Part shown: positions 25,722-34,215 of the stretch, in pieces | Layout of the letters: the number at the start of each line of letters is the position of its first letter | Position numbering within the stretch: the stretch's first letter is position 1 | NCBI RefSeq assembly: GCF_000153205.1 | Contig: NZ_CH672427.1 | Coordinates: 1,477,462 to 1,536,968 of the forward strand | Source: Nitrococcus mobilis Nb-231 | GTDB lineage: Bacteria > Pseudomonadota > Gammaproteobacteria > Nitrococcales > Nitrococcaceae | DNA: 59,507 nucleotides | Direction: 5' to 3' | Made by a program: the position numbers and the translations under genes | The notes under the pieces: generated by a model | What the model was told of the DNA's origin: nothing | Seen by the model: the letters and a program-made list of their open reading frames with translations, nothing else | The model's database searches: none

Positions 25722-27935
25722 CTAGGCGCGCGTCGCTCGGCGCACCCCGTGCACATGGCGCATAGCGGCGATGCGATGCATGACCCGGCTCATCTGCTCG
25801 ACATCTCGGACCTCCAAGGTCAAATTCATGCGCACCTGACGAGCTTGCCGCTCACTTCGCGAGATCACTTCCAACAGCTTGACCTGCTCACTACCGAGTA
25901 CGGTCGAGATCGCATTGAGCAGGCCTTGCGGATCGTCCGTTTGGATCTCGACATCCACCGGATAGCGTTGCTCGCCCGGCAAACCCCAGACGGCTTCAAT
26001 CAGCCTTGCGCTCGCGGTTTTGCGCAGACGAGCCATATTGGGACAGTCGCAGCGATGAACGGAGATGCCCTGGTTGCGGGTGATATAACCGATGATGCAA
26101 TCGCCGGCCACGGGCCGGCAGCATCGCGCCAACCGAGTAAGCAGATTCCCCACGCCGTCGACGACAATCGCATCGGAGCCATCCCGGCTCGACTTTTCCC
26201 TGCGGCGCGCTGGAACCGGCCACGGCTTGGGCTCCTCGAGCGGGCCCGGCTCGCTTATAAGCCCCGCGATATGCCCGCCGGTGATCTCGCCACGGCCGAT
26301 CGCCGCCAAAAACTCATCGGCTTTCGCAAAGTGCGCGCGCTGCGCCAAACGCTCAAGACTCACCGACCGCATCCCGCCGAGGCGGCGCAGCTCCCGCTCC
26401 AACAAAACACGTCCATCAGCCACGTTGCGATCGAAGTCACGCAATCGAAACCAGCGCTTCACCCGAGAGCGGGCCTGGGGGCTCTTTAGATAACCCAAGT
26501 TGGGATTGAGCCAATCGCGGCTGGGCTCCATATCGCGGGCCGTCAACACCTCCACTTGATCACCACTTTGCAGCGTGTAGCTCAGGGGCACCATCTTGGC
26601 GTTGACTTTGGCCCCGCGGCAGCGGTGGCCGATCTGAGTATGTACGCGATAGGCAAAATCCAGCGGGGTCGACCCTCGCGGCAGGTCGAGAATATCGCCC
26701 CGTGGTGTGAGGACATAGATGCGATGCTCGAACAGTTCGGCCTTGTAGCGCTCGATGGGAGCGTATTCGCTCGCCTCTTCCCGCCCCCATTGGAGCAGCT
26801 GCCGCAGCCAGGCGACTTTATCGTCAAAGGAGGCATCCCGCTGGCCACCTTCTTTGTAGCGCCAATGCGCGGCGACCCCGAGCTCCGCCCGCTGATGCAT
26901 TTCTCGAGTACGGATCTGCACCTCGAGACTCTTTCCCGTCGGACCGATTACCGCGGCATGCAAAGACTGATAGTTGTTCGCCTTGGGTGTAGCGATGTAG
27001 TCATCGTAACCATGGGGGATTGGCTGCCAAAGACTTTGAATGACCCCAAGCGCCGCGTAACAATCCGGGATTGTGCGCACTAACACCCGAATAGCACGGA
27101 TATCGAGCAGGTCATGAAAACCGAGGCTCTTTTGCTGCATCTTGCGCCAGATGCTATAGATATGCTTCGCGCGGCCGGCTACTTGGGCCTCAATCCCAGC
27201 CTGCTGCAGCGCTGCGGAAGCGCGCCGCTGTAAAGCACGGATCTCACGCTCGCGCTCCACGCGCTTCTCGGCAAGCGAGCGTGCAATGCGCCGATAGTCC
27301 TCGGGCTCAAGGATGCGCAAGCTTCGATCCTCGAGCTCCCATTTAATCCGTGAGAGGCCAAGGCGGTTGGCGAGCGGCGCGTAGAGCTCCAGCGTCTGCC
27401 GGGCCATGTGCTGCTGAACGGCTAGCGACAGGCGCTCAAGCGTGCGGATGTCGACCAGGCGTTGCGCAAGCGCGATTAATACCACGCGGATGTCCCGGGC
27501 CATGGCCAGAATCATCTTGCGCAAGGCCTCTACTTGACCGGTGCCTTGCTTGCCGGACGGTTCACGCTGTTCGCTCAGGGTGGCGACTTGCGCGACCCCA
27601 TCGATCAGGCTTGGTACCAGCTCACCGAACTCGGCGGCCAACCGCGTAGGCTCGAAGACTCCTAACGACGGCAGCGCATGGAACAGCCCGGCGATAATCG
27701 CATCGGCATCGAGCCGCAGTCCGGCGAGTATCGTGGCAACCGATAAGGCATGCTGGAAACAACCCTCCCCCGATGTCCGGTGCTGGCCCGAATACACCGA
27801 CTGAGCCTGTTCCCAAGCCAGGCGGAGCTTATCCATCTGCGTCTGACTGAGCTCGCACGACAATCGTCGCACCCAGTCCTCGAAGGAAATTTCTCGGCCA
27901 GAAAAGTTCTCGAACTCGTCGCTGACATCAACCAT
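25722..27935 (-). CDS. relA: GTP pyrophosphokinase RelA, stringent response
   Basis: This 737-residue RelA/SpoT homologue has an N-terminal pseudo-HD domain (residues 30-190) and a synthetase domain with HGYDDYIATPKANNYQSLH (about residue 330) and LEVQIRTREMHQ. A TGS domain (VLTPRGDILDLPRGSTPLDFAY) follows, then a zinc-finger/helical region ending in CCRPVAGD and an ACT domain (VDVEIQTDDPQGLLNAIS). In the hydrolase region the expected His-Asp pair reads FHALP, so (p)ppGpp hydrolysis should be lost, as in RelA. It synthesises (p)ppGpp on starved ribosomes. The frame is open 18 codons further up; MVDVSDEF is preferred. Confidence 0.93.
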   Translation of the reverse strand: MVDVSDEFENFSGREISFEDWVRRLSCELSQTQMDKLRLAWEQAQSVYSGQHRTSGEGCFQHALSVATILAGLRLDADAIIAGLFHALPSLGVFEPTRLAAEFGELVPSLIDGVAQVATLSEQREPSGKQGTGQVEALRKMILAMARDIRVVLIALAQRLVDIRTLERLSLAVQQHMARQTLELYAPLANRLGLSRIKWELEDRSLRILEPEDYRRIARSLAEKRVEREREIRALQRRASAALQQAGIEAQVAGRAKHIYSIWRKMQQKSLGFHDLLDIRAIRVLVRTIPDCYAALGVIQSLWQPIPHGYDDYIATPKANNYQSLHAAVIGPTGKSLEVQIRTREMHQRAELGVAAHWRYKEGGQRDASFDDKVAWLRQLLQWGREEASEYAPIERYKAELFEHRIYVLTPRGDILDLPRGSTPLDFAYRVHTQIGHRCRGAKVNAKMVPLSYTLQSGDQVEVLTARDMEPSRDWLNPNLGYLKSPQARSRVKRWFRLRDFDRNVADGRVLLERELRRLGGMRSVSLERLAQRAHFAKADEFLAAIGRGEITGGHIAGLISEPGPLEEPKPWPVPARRREKSSRDGSDAIVVDGVGNLLTRLARCCRPVAGDCIIGYITRNQGISVHRCDCPNMARLRKTASARLIEAVWGLPGEQRYPVDVEIQTDDPQGLLNAISTVLGSEQVKLLEVISRSERQARQVRMNLTLEVRDVEQMSRVMHRIAAMRHVHGVRRATRA

Positions 27936-28176
27936 GATCGTCGAAACGGCAATCGATGCCGCAAAGGTCGGGCTACGGCAGGGTGGCAAACCGCCGTGGC
28001 AAGGCTCGCCTCCCCATGAAATGGATTCGACCGCTGAGCCGGCACTGCATCATACGCCCGTCGCACCGCAGGCTAAGATGACAGCTGCACTCCGCGACAG
28101 TAAAGTGGAGCACTCGGTCACTGTCACGGCAACGTGGCGGGCTGGGTCATCAAGGAGCGCTGCGCAAGAGGGGCCT

Positions 28177-28716
28177 GTGAACAAACCACCTGTCCATGCT
28201 GTCGCACCCGAGCCGTGGGTCGTGCGTTTTGCCACCCAAATCCCGCCGGGCCAGCGAGTGCTCGATCTGGCTTGCGGTCACGGCCGCCATACCCACTTCT
28301 TTCTTGAACGCGGCCATCCAGTCACGGCGGTCGACATCGATCTCAGTCGCCTAGCAAAGCGGCCTGCCCACCCAAGGCTCGAAGCGATCGAGGCCGATCT
28401 CGAACACGGACCCTGGCCGCTCGAGCAGCGGCGCTTCGCCGCGGTCGTCGTCACCAACTATCTCTGGCGACCGATTCTGCCCAATATCGTCGCCTCAGTC
28501 GAGGACGGGGGCGCGCTGCTCTACGAGACCTTCGCGCGCGGACAGGAACGCTTCGGCAAACCGACCAACCCCGCTTTTCTACTCGAACCGGGCGAGCTCC
28601 TGGAAGCGGTACGCGGCCAACTGATCGTCCATGCCTACGAGCATGGCGAATTTCCCGTGCCCAATGGTTGTCGTGCGGTTCGGCAGCGCTTGTATGCACG
28701 CCGCGCGTCGACATGA
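28177..28716 (+). CDS. Class I SAM-dependent methyltransferase
   Basis: This 179-residue enzyme has the SAM motif VLDLACGHGRHTHFFLERGH near residue 28, the acidic motif II VTAVDIDLS and motif IV FAAVVVTNYLWRP. It has the size and C-terminus (LLYETFARGQERFGKP, EFPVPNGCRAVRQRL) of small tellurite-resistance/TehB-like or uncharacterised proteobacterial methyltransferases. The GTG start is chosen because AAGAGGGG stands a few bases before it. The frame is open 81 codons upstream, but that part is not conserved-looking. It is divergent from relA. The substrate is unknown. Confidence 0.83.
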   Translation: MNKPPVHAVAPEPWVVRFATQIPPGQRVLDLACGHGRHTHFFLERGHPVTAVDIDLSRLAKRPAHPRLEAIEADLEHGPWPLEQRRFAAVVVTNYLWRPILPNIVASVEDGGALLYETFARGQERFGKPTNPAFLLEPGELLEAVRGQLIVHAYEHGEFPVPNGCRAVRQRLYARRAST

Positions 28717-28776
28717 ATCGGAGCTGACCATATTAAAGTGAACCCCGTGGTCAAGACCACAGACCGGCAGATTTAA

Positions 28777-29613
28777 GAGCGTGTTTACAATCTTCTAATG
28801 AGCAGAACGAGGAACGCCAGATGGGCGAATTGCAGACTGGTATTGAGCTTATGCTCGCAGTTCTTCCATAAGCGACGGCGTTTTTCCAGCCAGCCGAAGG
28901 AGCGTTTCACAACCCATCGCTGGGGCAGCACGGCAAAGGTGTGCGCTTCGTTGCGTTTGACCACCTGTACCGTCGTCTGAAGCTTCTTCTGTACGGCTTG
29001 TGCAAAAGGGCGCCCCGTGTAGCCCCCATCCACCAATACGCTCTGAACCGACTGTAGATTCGATGCGCAGCGATCCATGGCCGCCAAGGCCCCTTTGCGG
29101 TCGGTCACATCGGCCGTGGTATCGCAACGGCATGCGGCAACCCTTGGGTATCCTCCGCAATATGGCGCTTGATTCCCGAGACCTTCTTGCCCGCGTCATA
29201 TCCCTTGTGTTCGGCGCTGTCCGCGTTCTTCACACTCTATGCATCAACGATCAAGAAGCTCGTTGTGGCGCTGCGCCCCTGTTTGGTACGGACCGCGCCA
29301 ACCCGATTTTTTTAATGCCTGCTCCAGCAGGCTGCCATCCTCTCCTCGCGGTTCGCTCCACTTGGCAAAGTAGGAATGAACCGTGCGCCACTTCGGAAAC
29401 TCGCCTGGCAACATTCGCCACTGACAGCCGCTTTTGAGTAGATACAGAATCGCGCAGAACACCTCATAGAGATCCACCGTCCTCGGTTTGGTGCGCTTGC
29501 GCGCACTCTCCAGTAAGGGCCTGATCTGTTCAAACTGCTCGCGCGTGATATCGCTTGAATATTGCTTCCTCATCCCCTCATTATCAGGGAAAAGAGAGAT
29601 TGTGAACAGGCTC
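28777..29613 (-). mobile_element. IS5-family insertion sequence (IS427-like), 837 bp, inactive
   Basis: The ends GAGCGTGTTTACAATCT and, on the other strand, GAGCCTGTTCACAATCT form near-perfect inverted repeats and are flanked by direct TTAA on both sides. Two overlapping transposase frames run on the minus strand, the arrangement of the IS427 group, which duplicates a short YTAR or TA target. It lies just in front of a helicase fragment, so it probably inserted into that gene. The transposase is dead (see the pseudogene entry). Confidence 0.88.
28785..29573 (-). pseudogene. IS5-family DDE transposase, broken
   Basis: The first frame (109 codons from the ATG at 29573, after GAGGGG) has the IS5 N-terminus: [13 protein letters not shown] and [19 protein letters not shown]. 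The second frame should carry the DDE core: FLIVDAQSVKN, KGYDAGKKVSGIKRH, VLVDGGYTG and the C-terminal VVKRSFGWLEKRRRLW. In this copy the Gln after VDA is a TAG stop (29237-29239). One base is missing near 29120, between HAVAI and TADVTDRKG. A shift between the two frames is normal for the group; these two lesions are not. Confidence 0.85.
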
Positions 29614-29943
29614 TTAAAGAAAGAGCTGCGTAGCCTAGTGGATGGTGAGGGATTCAATCCAGGTGACATCGTCGTACTTTCGCCCTTTGCGTTTGCGCGT
29701 TCCTGGACGTCTTCCCCACCTTCGGAATTGTGCAATTCAATCGCCGTTCTGGACGATTCCTCTCCTCGTAAATTGAATCGTAATACAATCGGCTTTGCGC
29801 AGATTGGGGATTTCAAAGGTCTTGAGAGCGAGGTGATTGTTCTTGTTGATATGCCTAGACCCGGACGTAGCGAAACTCTACGCTCCTGCCAGTATGTCGG
29901 GATGAGCTGGGCGCGCGCGCTGCTGAGCATGGTCTGTTGCTGA
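29614..29943 (+). pseudogene. Superfamily I DNA helicase, C-terminal remnant
   Basis: The frame reads [14 protein letters not shown], then [21 protein letters not shown] (the UvrD-like motif V region) and [15 protein letters not shown] (motif VI, where the usual SRAR is SWAR). These are the last conserved motifs of UvrD/Rep-type or related helicases. The rest of the gene is missing; the IS lies directly upstream. No functional helicase can be made. Confidence 0.8.
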
Positions 29944-30360
29944 TGGTGCTTGCTGGTGCACGCGCCGCAGCATCTTTGGACAGCGCCTGGGCGTCCGAAC
30001 CCAACGCCGCCGCCACGAGTTCGACCAGCGCGTTACCGGTACCCTCACGATATCAGTGGTTGGACGGATTCTTCGCCTTCAGCGCGCGCGCAAGCGCCTC
30101 GAAGCCTCGGTTGTAGGGCTATCGTTCATGCGACCAAAGGTTCGTTTCTCTTTCGTCTACGCCAGCACCACGCTGATTATAATTTCAGCGAACGGGCCCA
30201 ATTATGCGACAACTCTGCAACAATCAGGCACACCGTCTGCGCAGCAGGGTAGGCAACGGCGTAGGGAAAACGCTCTGCAAAGCCCCCATCCCAAAGGCCA
30301 CAATTCCTAGCGGGGGAGGCTTTGCCTAGCGTGTAAGTAACCGCTAAGCTGACAGGGACC
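29944..30360. other. Intergenic stretch, no gene seen
   Basis: Only short, unrecognised frames are present, probably eroded sequence downstream of the helicase remnant. The right end leads into a terminator. Confidence 0.4.
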
Positions 30361-30388
30361 AGGGAGCAGTGGCTCCCTGTTATTTTTT
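30361..30388 (+). terminator. Rho-independent terminator just ahead of a parvulin gene
   Basis: AGGGAGC pairs with GCTCCCT around a 4-base loop, followed by GTTATTTTTT. It stands only 20 bp before the ATG of the next gene, leaving the ribosome site AGGAG outside the hairpin. It either ends an upstream transcript or acts as an attenuator in the leader of the parvulin gene. Confidence 0.75.
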
Positions 30389-30407
30389 ACTATCAGGAGA
30401 AACGATC

Positions 30408-30689
30408 ATGGCCAAAGCACGCGCACGGCACATCCTGGTGCCCGAGGAGCAGCAGTGTCTGGAGCTGAAAGAGCGCATCGACAACGGCGAGGACTTCGCC
30501 GCCATAGCGCGAGAACATTCCAAGTGTCCGTCGGGGCAGAAAGGCGGTGATTTGGGCGAATTCACTCAGGGGCAAATGGTGCCCGAATTCGACAAAGTGG
30601 TATTCAACGATGAGCTGAACAAGGTCCACGGTCCCGTGCGCACGCAGTTCGGCTATCACCTGCTGGAAGTCCTCGAGCGCACCGATTGA
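30408..30689 (+). CDS. Parvulin-type peptidyl-prolyl isomerase (PpiC-like), first copy
   Basis: This 93-residue single-domain rotamase catalyses cis-trans isomerisation of prolyl bonds. The parvulin fold is visible as [25 protein letters not shown], the catalytic-pocket segment [10 protein letters not shown] and [13 protein letters not shown]. There is no signal peptide, so it is cytoplasmic, as is E. coli PpiC. The ATG after AGGAGAAACGATC is used; the frame extends 13 codons upstream into the terminator hairpin and is not the start. A close paralogue follows 200 bp downstream. Confidence 0.92.
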   Translation: MAKARARHILVPEEQQCLELKERIDNGEDFAAIAREHSKCPSGQKGGDLGEFTQGQMVPEFDKVVFNDELNKVHGPVRTQFGYHLLEVLERTD

Positions 30690-30892
30690 ACCCCACTCGC
30701 TAATTCAGATGACTGGGCTGGACGCAGACGGATCGGATTGCGCGCCACGACAGGCGGCTGGAACCGTGGCCCATTCGGTAACCGAGCACTGCAGCGCTTC
30801 CTTCGGAAAAACGGCCTATCTTACGACACACAAATCGATAAGCTGTTAAGGATCAGCATGATACACCTTCTTGCGAGGCCGGGAGAACGATC

Positions 30893-31288
30893 ATGATCAA
30901 AGCACACGTGCGACATATTCTGGTACCTGACGAACAGCGCTGCCGGGAGTTGAAAGAGCGCATCGACAACGGCGAGGATTTCGCCACCCTCGCCAAGCGG
31001 TTTTCCCACTGCCCGTCGGGGCATCACGGCGGTGATCTGGGAGAATTCGGTGCGGGGCGAATGGTGCCCCAATTCGACGAGGTGGCCTTTGAAGGCGAGC
31101 TGAATAAAGTCCATGGCCCCGTGCGCACCCAGTTCGGTTACCATCTGATCGAGGTGCTCAGCCGCGGCGAGCGCAAAGACTCACCCATTGCCGTCCTGCG
31201 GAGAAAATGCCAAGCGAGTTTGCGGGCGTGCCAAGCAGGCTTGCGGTCGATCTTAACCCTAGGACGTAAGAGCGGGCCTTGGGGATAA
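30893..31288 (+). CDS. Parvulin-type peptidyl-prolyl isomerase, second copy with C-terminal extension
   Basis: The first 92 residues are a paralogue of the preceding gene: [54 protein letters not shown]. The most likely origin is tandem duplication. After the domain, about 40 basic residues follow (RRKCQASLRACQAGLRSIL), encoded partly by a repeated DNA phrase (GCCAAGC ... TTTGCGG / GCCAAGC ... CTTGCGG). They look like read-through of non-coding sequence after loss of the original stop. GGGAGAACGATC precedes the ATG. Confidence 0.88.
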   Translation: MIKAHVRHILVPDEQRCRELKERIDNGEDFATLAKRFSHCPSGHHGGDLGEFGAGRMVPQFDEVAFEGELNKVHGPVRTQFGYHLIEVLSRGERKDSPIAVLRRKCQASLRACQAGLRSILTLGRKSGPWG

Positions 31289-31510
31289 CGGGCGCGGTGG
31301 AGAGCCTGAATACCGGCTACGGGCGGTAAGAAAAGCCTCGCCTGGCAGGCCGCTAAGCGCCGGCATCAGGAGTATAGATATAAAACTGGATATGCAGAGA
31401 TCGCGCGCCAGGGAGGGCGCAGGGGTGGAACCTGACGGTTGTACCCATACCCATCGCTCCATCGCCACACGCTTGGGTGAATGGTCGCCAGCCGCTCATT
31501 CCTCGATTTT

Positions 31511-32431
31511 TTACTGGTAGTCGATTTCGGTCTGACTGCCCCGCTCCGGGCGTTCATCCAGGCGCTGACTCTTACCCCACCAGGAAATGAGCTTGTGACT
31601 GAGCTTCGCGGCGGTCATGTCGGAAACGCAGGAAGGCTCTGGCACCAACTCCACGAGGTCACAGCCGCACAGACTCACTCGTGGATTAAACAGGCAAGCC
31701 TCGATGATAGCCAGCACTTGATACCAGGATAGCCCACCGGGTTGTGGCGTACCCACCCCCGGAACGACAGCCGGATTGAACGCATCCATATCGATCGTGA
31801 GCCAGACCGGACCGCTCAGCGCAGCGATTGCCGCGAGCAGTGCACGCCAGCACTCGGGGCGCTGCAGCTCGCGGTCCATGAAGCAGCGTATGCCCGGGTC
31901 GTCATCGATACGGATCGCCTCCTCGTCGAGTAAGGAGCGCACGCCGGCCATCAGAATGGTGTGACCGGCTTCGCGGACGTGATGCATCGGGCAGGCATGA
32001 CTGAATCGTGTGCCATCGAACTCACGACGCAGGTCGGCGTGAGCATCCAGCAACACGGCGGTGCCCGAAGCGCTCATACGTCCCTGTATCAACGCCGGGG
32101 TAATCGAGTGCTCGCCGCCCAGCGCCAGCAACAACGGTCGACCCGGCAGAGCAGCCACACCTTGCTGTAAGCGTCGCTGGAAATCGCCTTCGCTCTCGGC
32201 CGAGTGTTTGTTGAAGGGCGGCAACACTGTAATGCCCATGTGCTTGAAGGGTGACCAGCGCTGATCCTCATCGTAGTATTCGAGCTGTTCGGTGGCCGCT
32301 AGGATCGCCTCGGGCCCGCGCCCGGTTCCCGGCTTATAGGAAACGGTCTGCTCGTAGGGGACCGGCAGCACGATCACATCGGTGTCATCGAGCGGACGGT
32401 TCGGGAGTAACTGATAACGTGCTTGGGCCAT
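31511..32431 (-). CDS. speB: Agmatinase/arginase-family ureohydrolase
   Basis: This 306-residue manganese ureohydrolase has the binuclear metal motifs GGEHS (about residue 107), DAHADLR (about 128), and IDMDAFNP with VPGVGTPQPGG (about 215-230). SpeB hydrolyses agmatine to putrescine and urea. The product supplies the next enzyme encoded in the operon, SpeE. It is the last gene of a three-gene operon, one base after speE. A related activity such as arginase or guanidinopropionase cannot be excluded from sequence alone. No arginine decarboxylase gene lies in the window. Confidence 0.88.
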   Translation of the reverse strand: MAQARYQLLPNRPLDDTDVIVLPVPYEQTVSYKPGTGRGPEAILAATEQLEYYDEDQRWSPFKHMGITVLPPFNKHSAESEGDFQRRLQQGVAALPGRPLLLALGGEHSITPALIQGRMSASGTAVLLDAHADLRREFDGTRFSHACPMHHVREAGHTILMAGVRSLLDEEAIRIDDDPGIRCFMDRELQRPECWRALLAAIAALSGPVWLTIDMDAFNPAVVPGVGTPQPGGLSWYQVLAIIEACLFNPRVSLCGCDLVELVPEPSCVSDMTAAKLSHKLISWWGKSQRLDERPERGSQTEIDYQ

Positions 32432-32432
32432 T

Positions 32433-33311
32433 TCACTTCCGTTTACACGAGGTGAGGAGACGCGAACGCAACGTCGCCGGGAAGATGAAGGCCCCGGCCA
32501 ACGCCACCGGCCCGGTCGCCGGCAAGACCAGCGTCCGCTCCCGAGCGCGCTCCATGAAAAGCTGTAGCGGTGGCGCGCCGGGCTCGGGCAACGGCTCGTC
32601 GGAGGCGATCACATAGCTCCACAGATGATAAAAACTCGGCACCACGATGCCGTAGCTGGCCGCATTCCGGAACTCGCTCTCAAGCGTTGCGCGCACCCAT
32701 TTATGGCCCTCGACACTACTCGCCGTAAGCCCGCCCGCCTGGGTAGCGAGCACGGCGCCGGGAGCGAGGTGTTTACGCAACTCAGCGTAGAAGCTGCGAC
32801 TGTAGAGCACGGCCGTCGGCGAATCCCAATCCTCGAAGTCGACCAGATCGCCGATCACGACATCGAAGTTGTCCGTGTTTTCACCCAGGAACTCGTTGAT
32901 ATCGCGGCACTGCAAGTCCAGCCGGGGATCCGCAAATGCCTCCCGATTCCAGTCGGCGAGGTGGTGCTGGCAAAGCTCCACAAATTCCCGATCGATATCC
33001 ACCATAACCACCTGCTCGACACCCTGATGCCGCAGCACCTCCCGCGCGGTCGCGCCCTCGCCACCGCCCATGATCAGAACGCGGCGCGGCGCGGGGTGGA
33101 GGAGCAACGCCGGATGGACGAGCGTCTCGTGATAAATACCCTCATCGGATTCGCAGGACTGGAGATCACCATCCAGCACCACACAAACCCCGTGCGCCGA
33201 AGAACGGAAAAACAGGTACTCCTGATAGGCGGTGCGCCCGTGAGCGAGCACTTCGACGACCGGCCGCAGCACCCGATCGCCGTTGTCGCTGTTCTGCCCG
33301 TAGCTCAACAT
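32433..33311 (-). CDS. speE: Polyamine aminopropyltransferase, thermospermine-synthase-like
   Basis: This 292-residue enzyme transfers the aminopropyl group of decarboxylated SAM to a polyamine, releasing methylthioadenosine. It has YHETLVHPALLLHP, the nucleotide motif IMGGGEGATAREVLRH (about residue 79), VVMVDIDREFVELC and the catalytic-aspartate segment VIGDLVDFEDW. The wording GGGEGA, IGDL, ATQAGG and VVPSFYHLWSYVIASD is closer to thermospermine synthases (ACL5 type) than to E. coli SpeE. That is judged by eye. It sits between a GNAT gene (2-bp gap) and speB (1-bp gap). Confidence 0.88.
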   Translation of the reverse strand: MLSYGQNSDNGDRVLRPVVEVLAHGRTAYQEYLFFRSSAHGVCVVLDGDLQSCESDEGIYHETLVHPALLLHPAPRRVLIMGGGEGATAREVLRHQGVEQVVMVDIDREFVELCQHHLADWNREAFADPRLDLQCRDINEFLGENTDNFDVVIGDLVDFEDWDSPTAVLYSRSFYAELRKHLAPGAVLATQAGGLTASSVEGHKWVRATLESEFRNAASYGIVVPSFYHLWSYVIASDEPLPEPGAPPLQLFMERARERTLVLPATGPVALAGAFIFPATLRSRLLTSCKRK

Positions 33312-33313
33312 AG

Positions 33314-33946
33314 TCAGAACACCCCCACGAGATCGGGCACCCGCTGTTGCTGCCTCACCAAACGGGCATCATCCGGGCGCACCTGATAGCCGTCGCTAAA
33401 CAAATGCTCGATGACCTGGCGGATCAATTCACCGGCGATGGAGCCCACCCGATCCGAGCGGTGTAACGTGAGCAGCGTCATCGGTTGGGTTGCGGTTAAG
33501 CTGCCGTAGTGCGGGACTCGATAATCCAGCGCCAGCTGACGGAAGCCCTGGCCTAGGTAAAACGGCACCAGCTCCGCTTCGGCTTCCACGAACAACCACG
33601 CCGGACCGGCCTCAGCGTGGAAAGCGCAGACCGCATCACGCAGCAGTCGTCGGCCCAAGCCACGCCCGCGCAACGCCCGGCGCACTGCCAGAAACGTCAA
33701 GACGGCATAGTCCAACACTGCCACCCGGTCCAGCAGATGGAAACCAGCGACAAGCTCATCGGCGGACCGCAGCACGGTCAGCCGATAGCGACCCGAGTCG
33801 ATGCGCGTTGCGATCCGCGGCAACGGCTCCCGCTCCCAGAACGGAAACGCGTGTTGGTATATAGTGGCAAAGGCCGACCACTCCGGGCTCTTGGAACAAT
33901 GCACCGGCACCAGTACAGTCTCTGCCCGCGCAGCGCTCATGGTCAT
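33314..33946 (-). CDS. GNAT-family N-acetyltransferase, first gene of polyamine operon
   Basis: The acetyl-CoA binding loop is visible as VRRALRGRGLGRRLL near residue 85, after the strand AVLTFLAV. A later strand WLFVEAEAELVPFYLGQGFR ends the fold. The frame starts at TTG six codons earlier; an ATG at 33946 or 33940 is more likely. Its position immediately before speE and speB suggests a polyamine or related amine as substrate, but the sequence does not prove it. Residues after 170 form an extra helical tail. Confidence 0.8.
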   Translation of the reverse strand: MTMSAARAETVLVPVHCSKSPEWSAFATIYQHAFPFWEREPLPRIATRIDSGRYRLTVLRSADELVAGFHLLDRVAVLDYAVLTFLAVRRALRGRGLGRRLLRDAVCAFHAEAGPAWLFVEAEAELVPFYLGQGFRQLALDYRVPHYGSLTATQPMTLLTLHRSDRVGSIAGELIRQVIEHLFSDGYQVRPDDARLVRQQQRVPDLVGVF

Positions 33947-34215
33947 TCGATTGTGGTCACTCAATCAGCTTACCGACTCCCGTGCTCCCAGCCATCCGAC
34001 CCGGCTATTATCGAGTGCCCCAGTTCGGATCGCCATGCACACCACTGACAGTTCCAATTAACGAAATAGTGTACCAAGATCGCGCAGTGCGATTCATACG
34101 GTTCCCCCTGCCGCGGTGATTGATTACACTTGGCCCGCCACCGTACGTCCAGCCGCAGCAAGTGGTTCACGCAGGCGGCACAAGCGGTCTTAATCAGATA
34201 ACCAGCCGACGGACC

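Noticed and set aside
30361-30407. A riboswitch in the parvulin leader
   Set aside because: Only one simple hairpin with a T-run is present; there is too little sequence for an aptamer between it and the gene, and the upstream stretch shows no known aptamer pattern.
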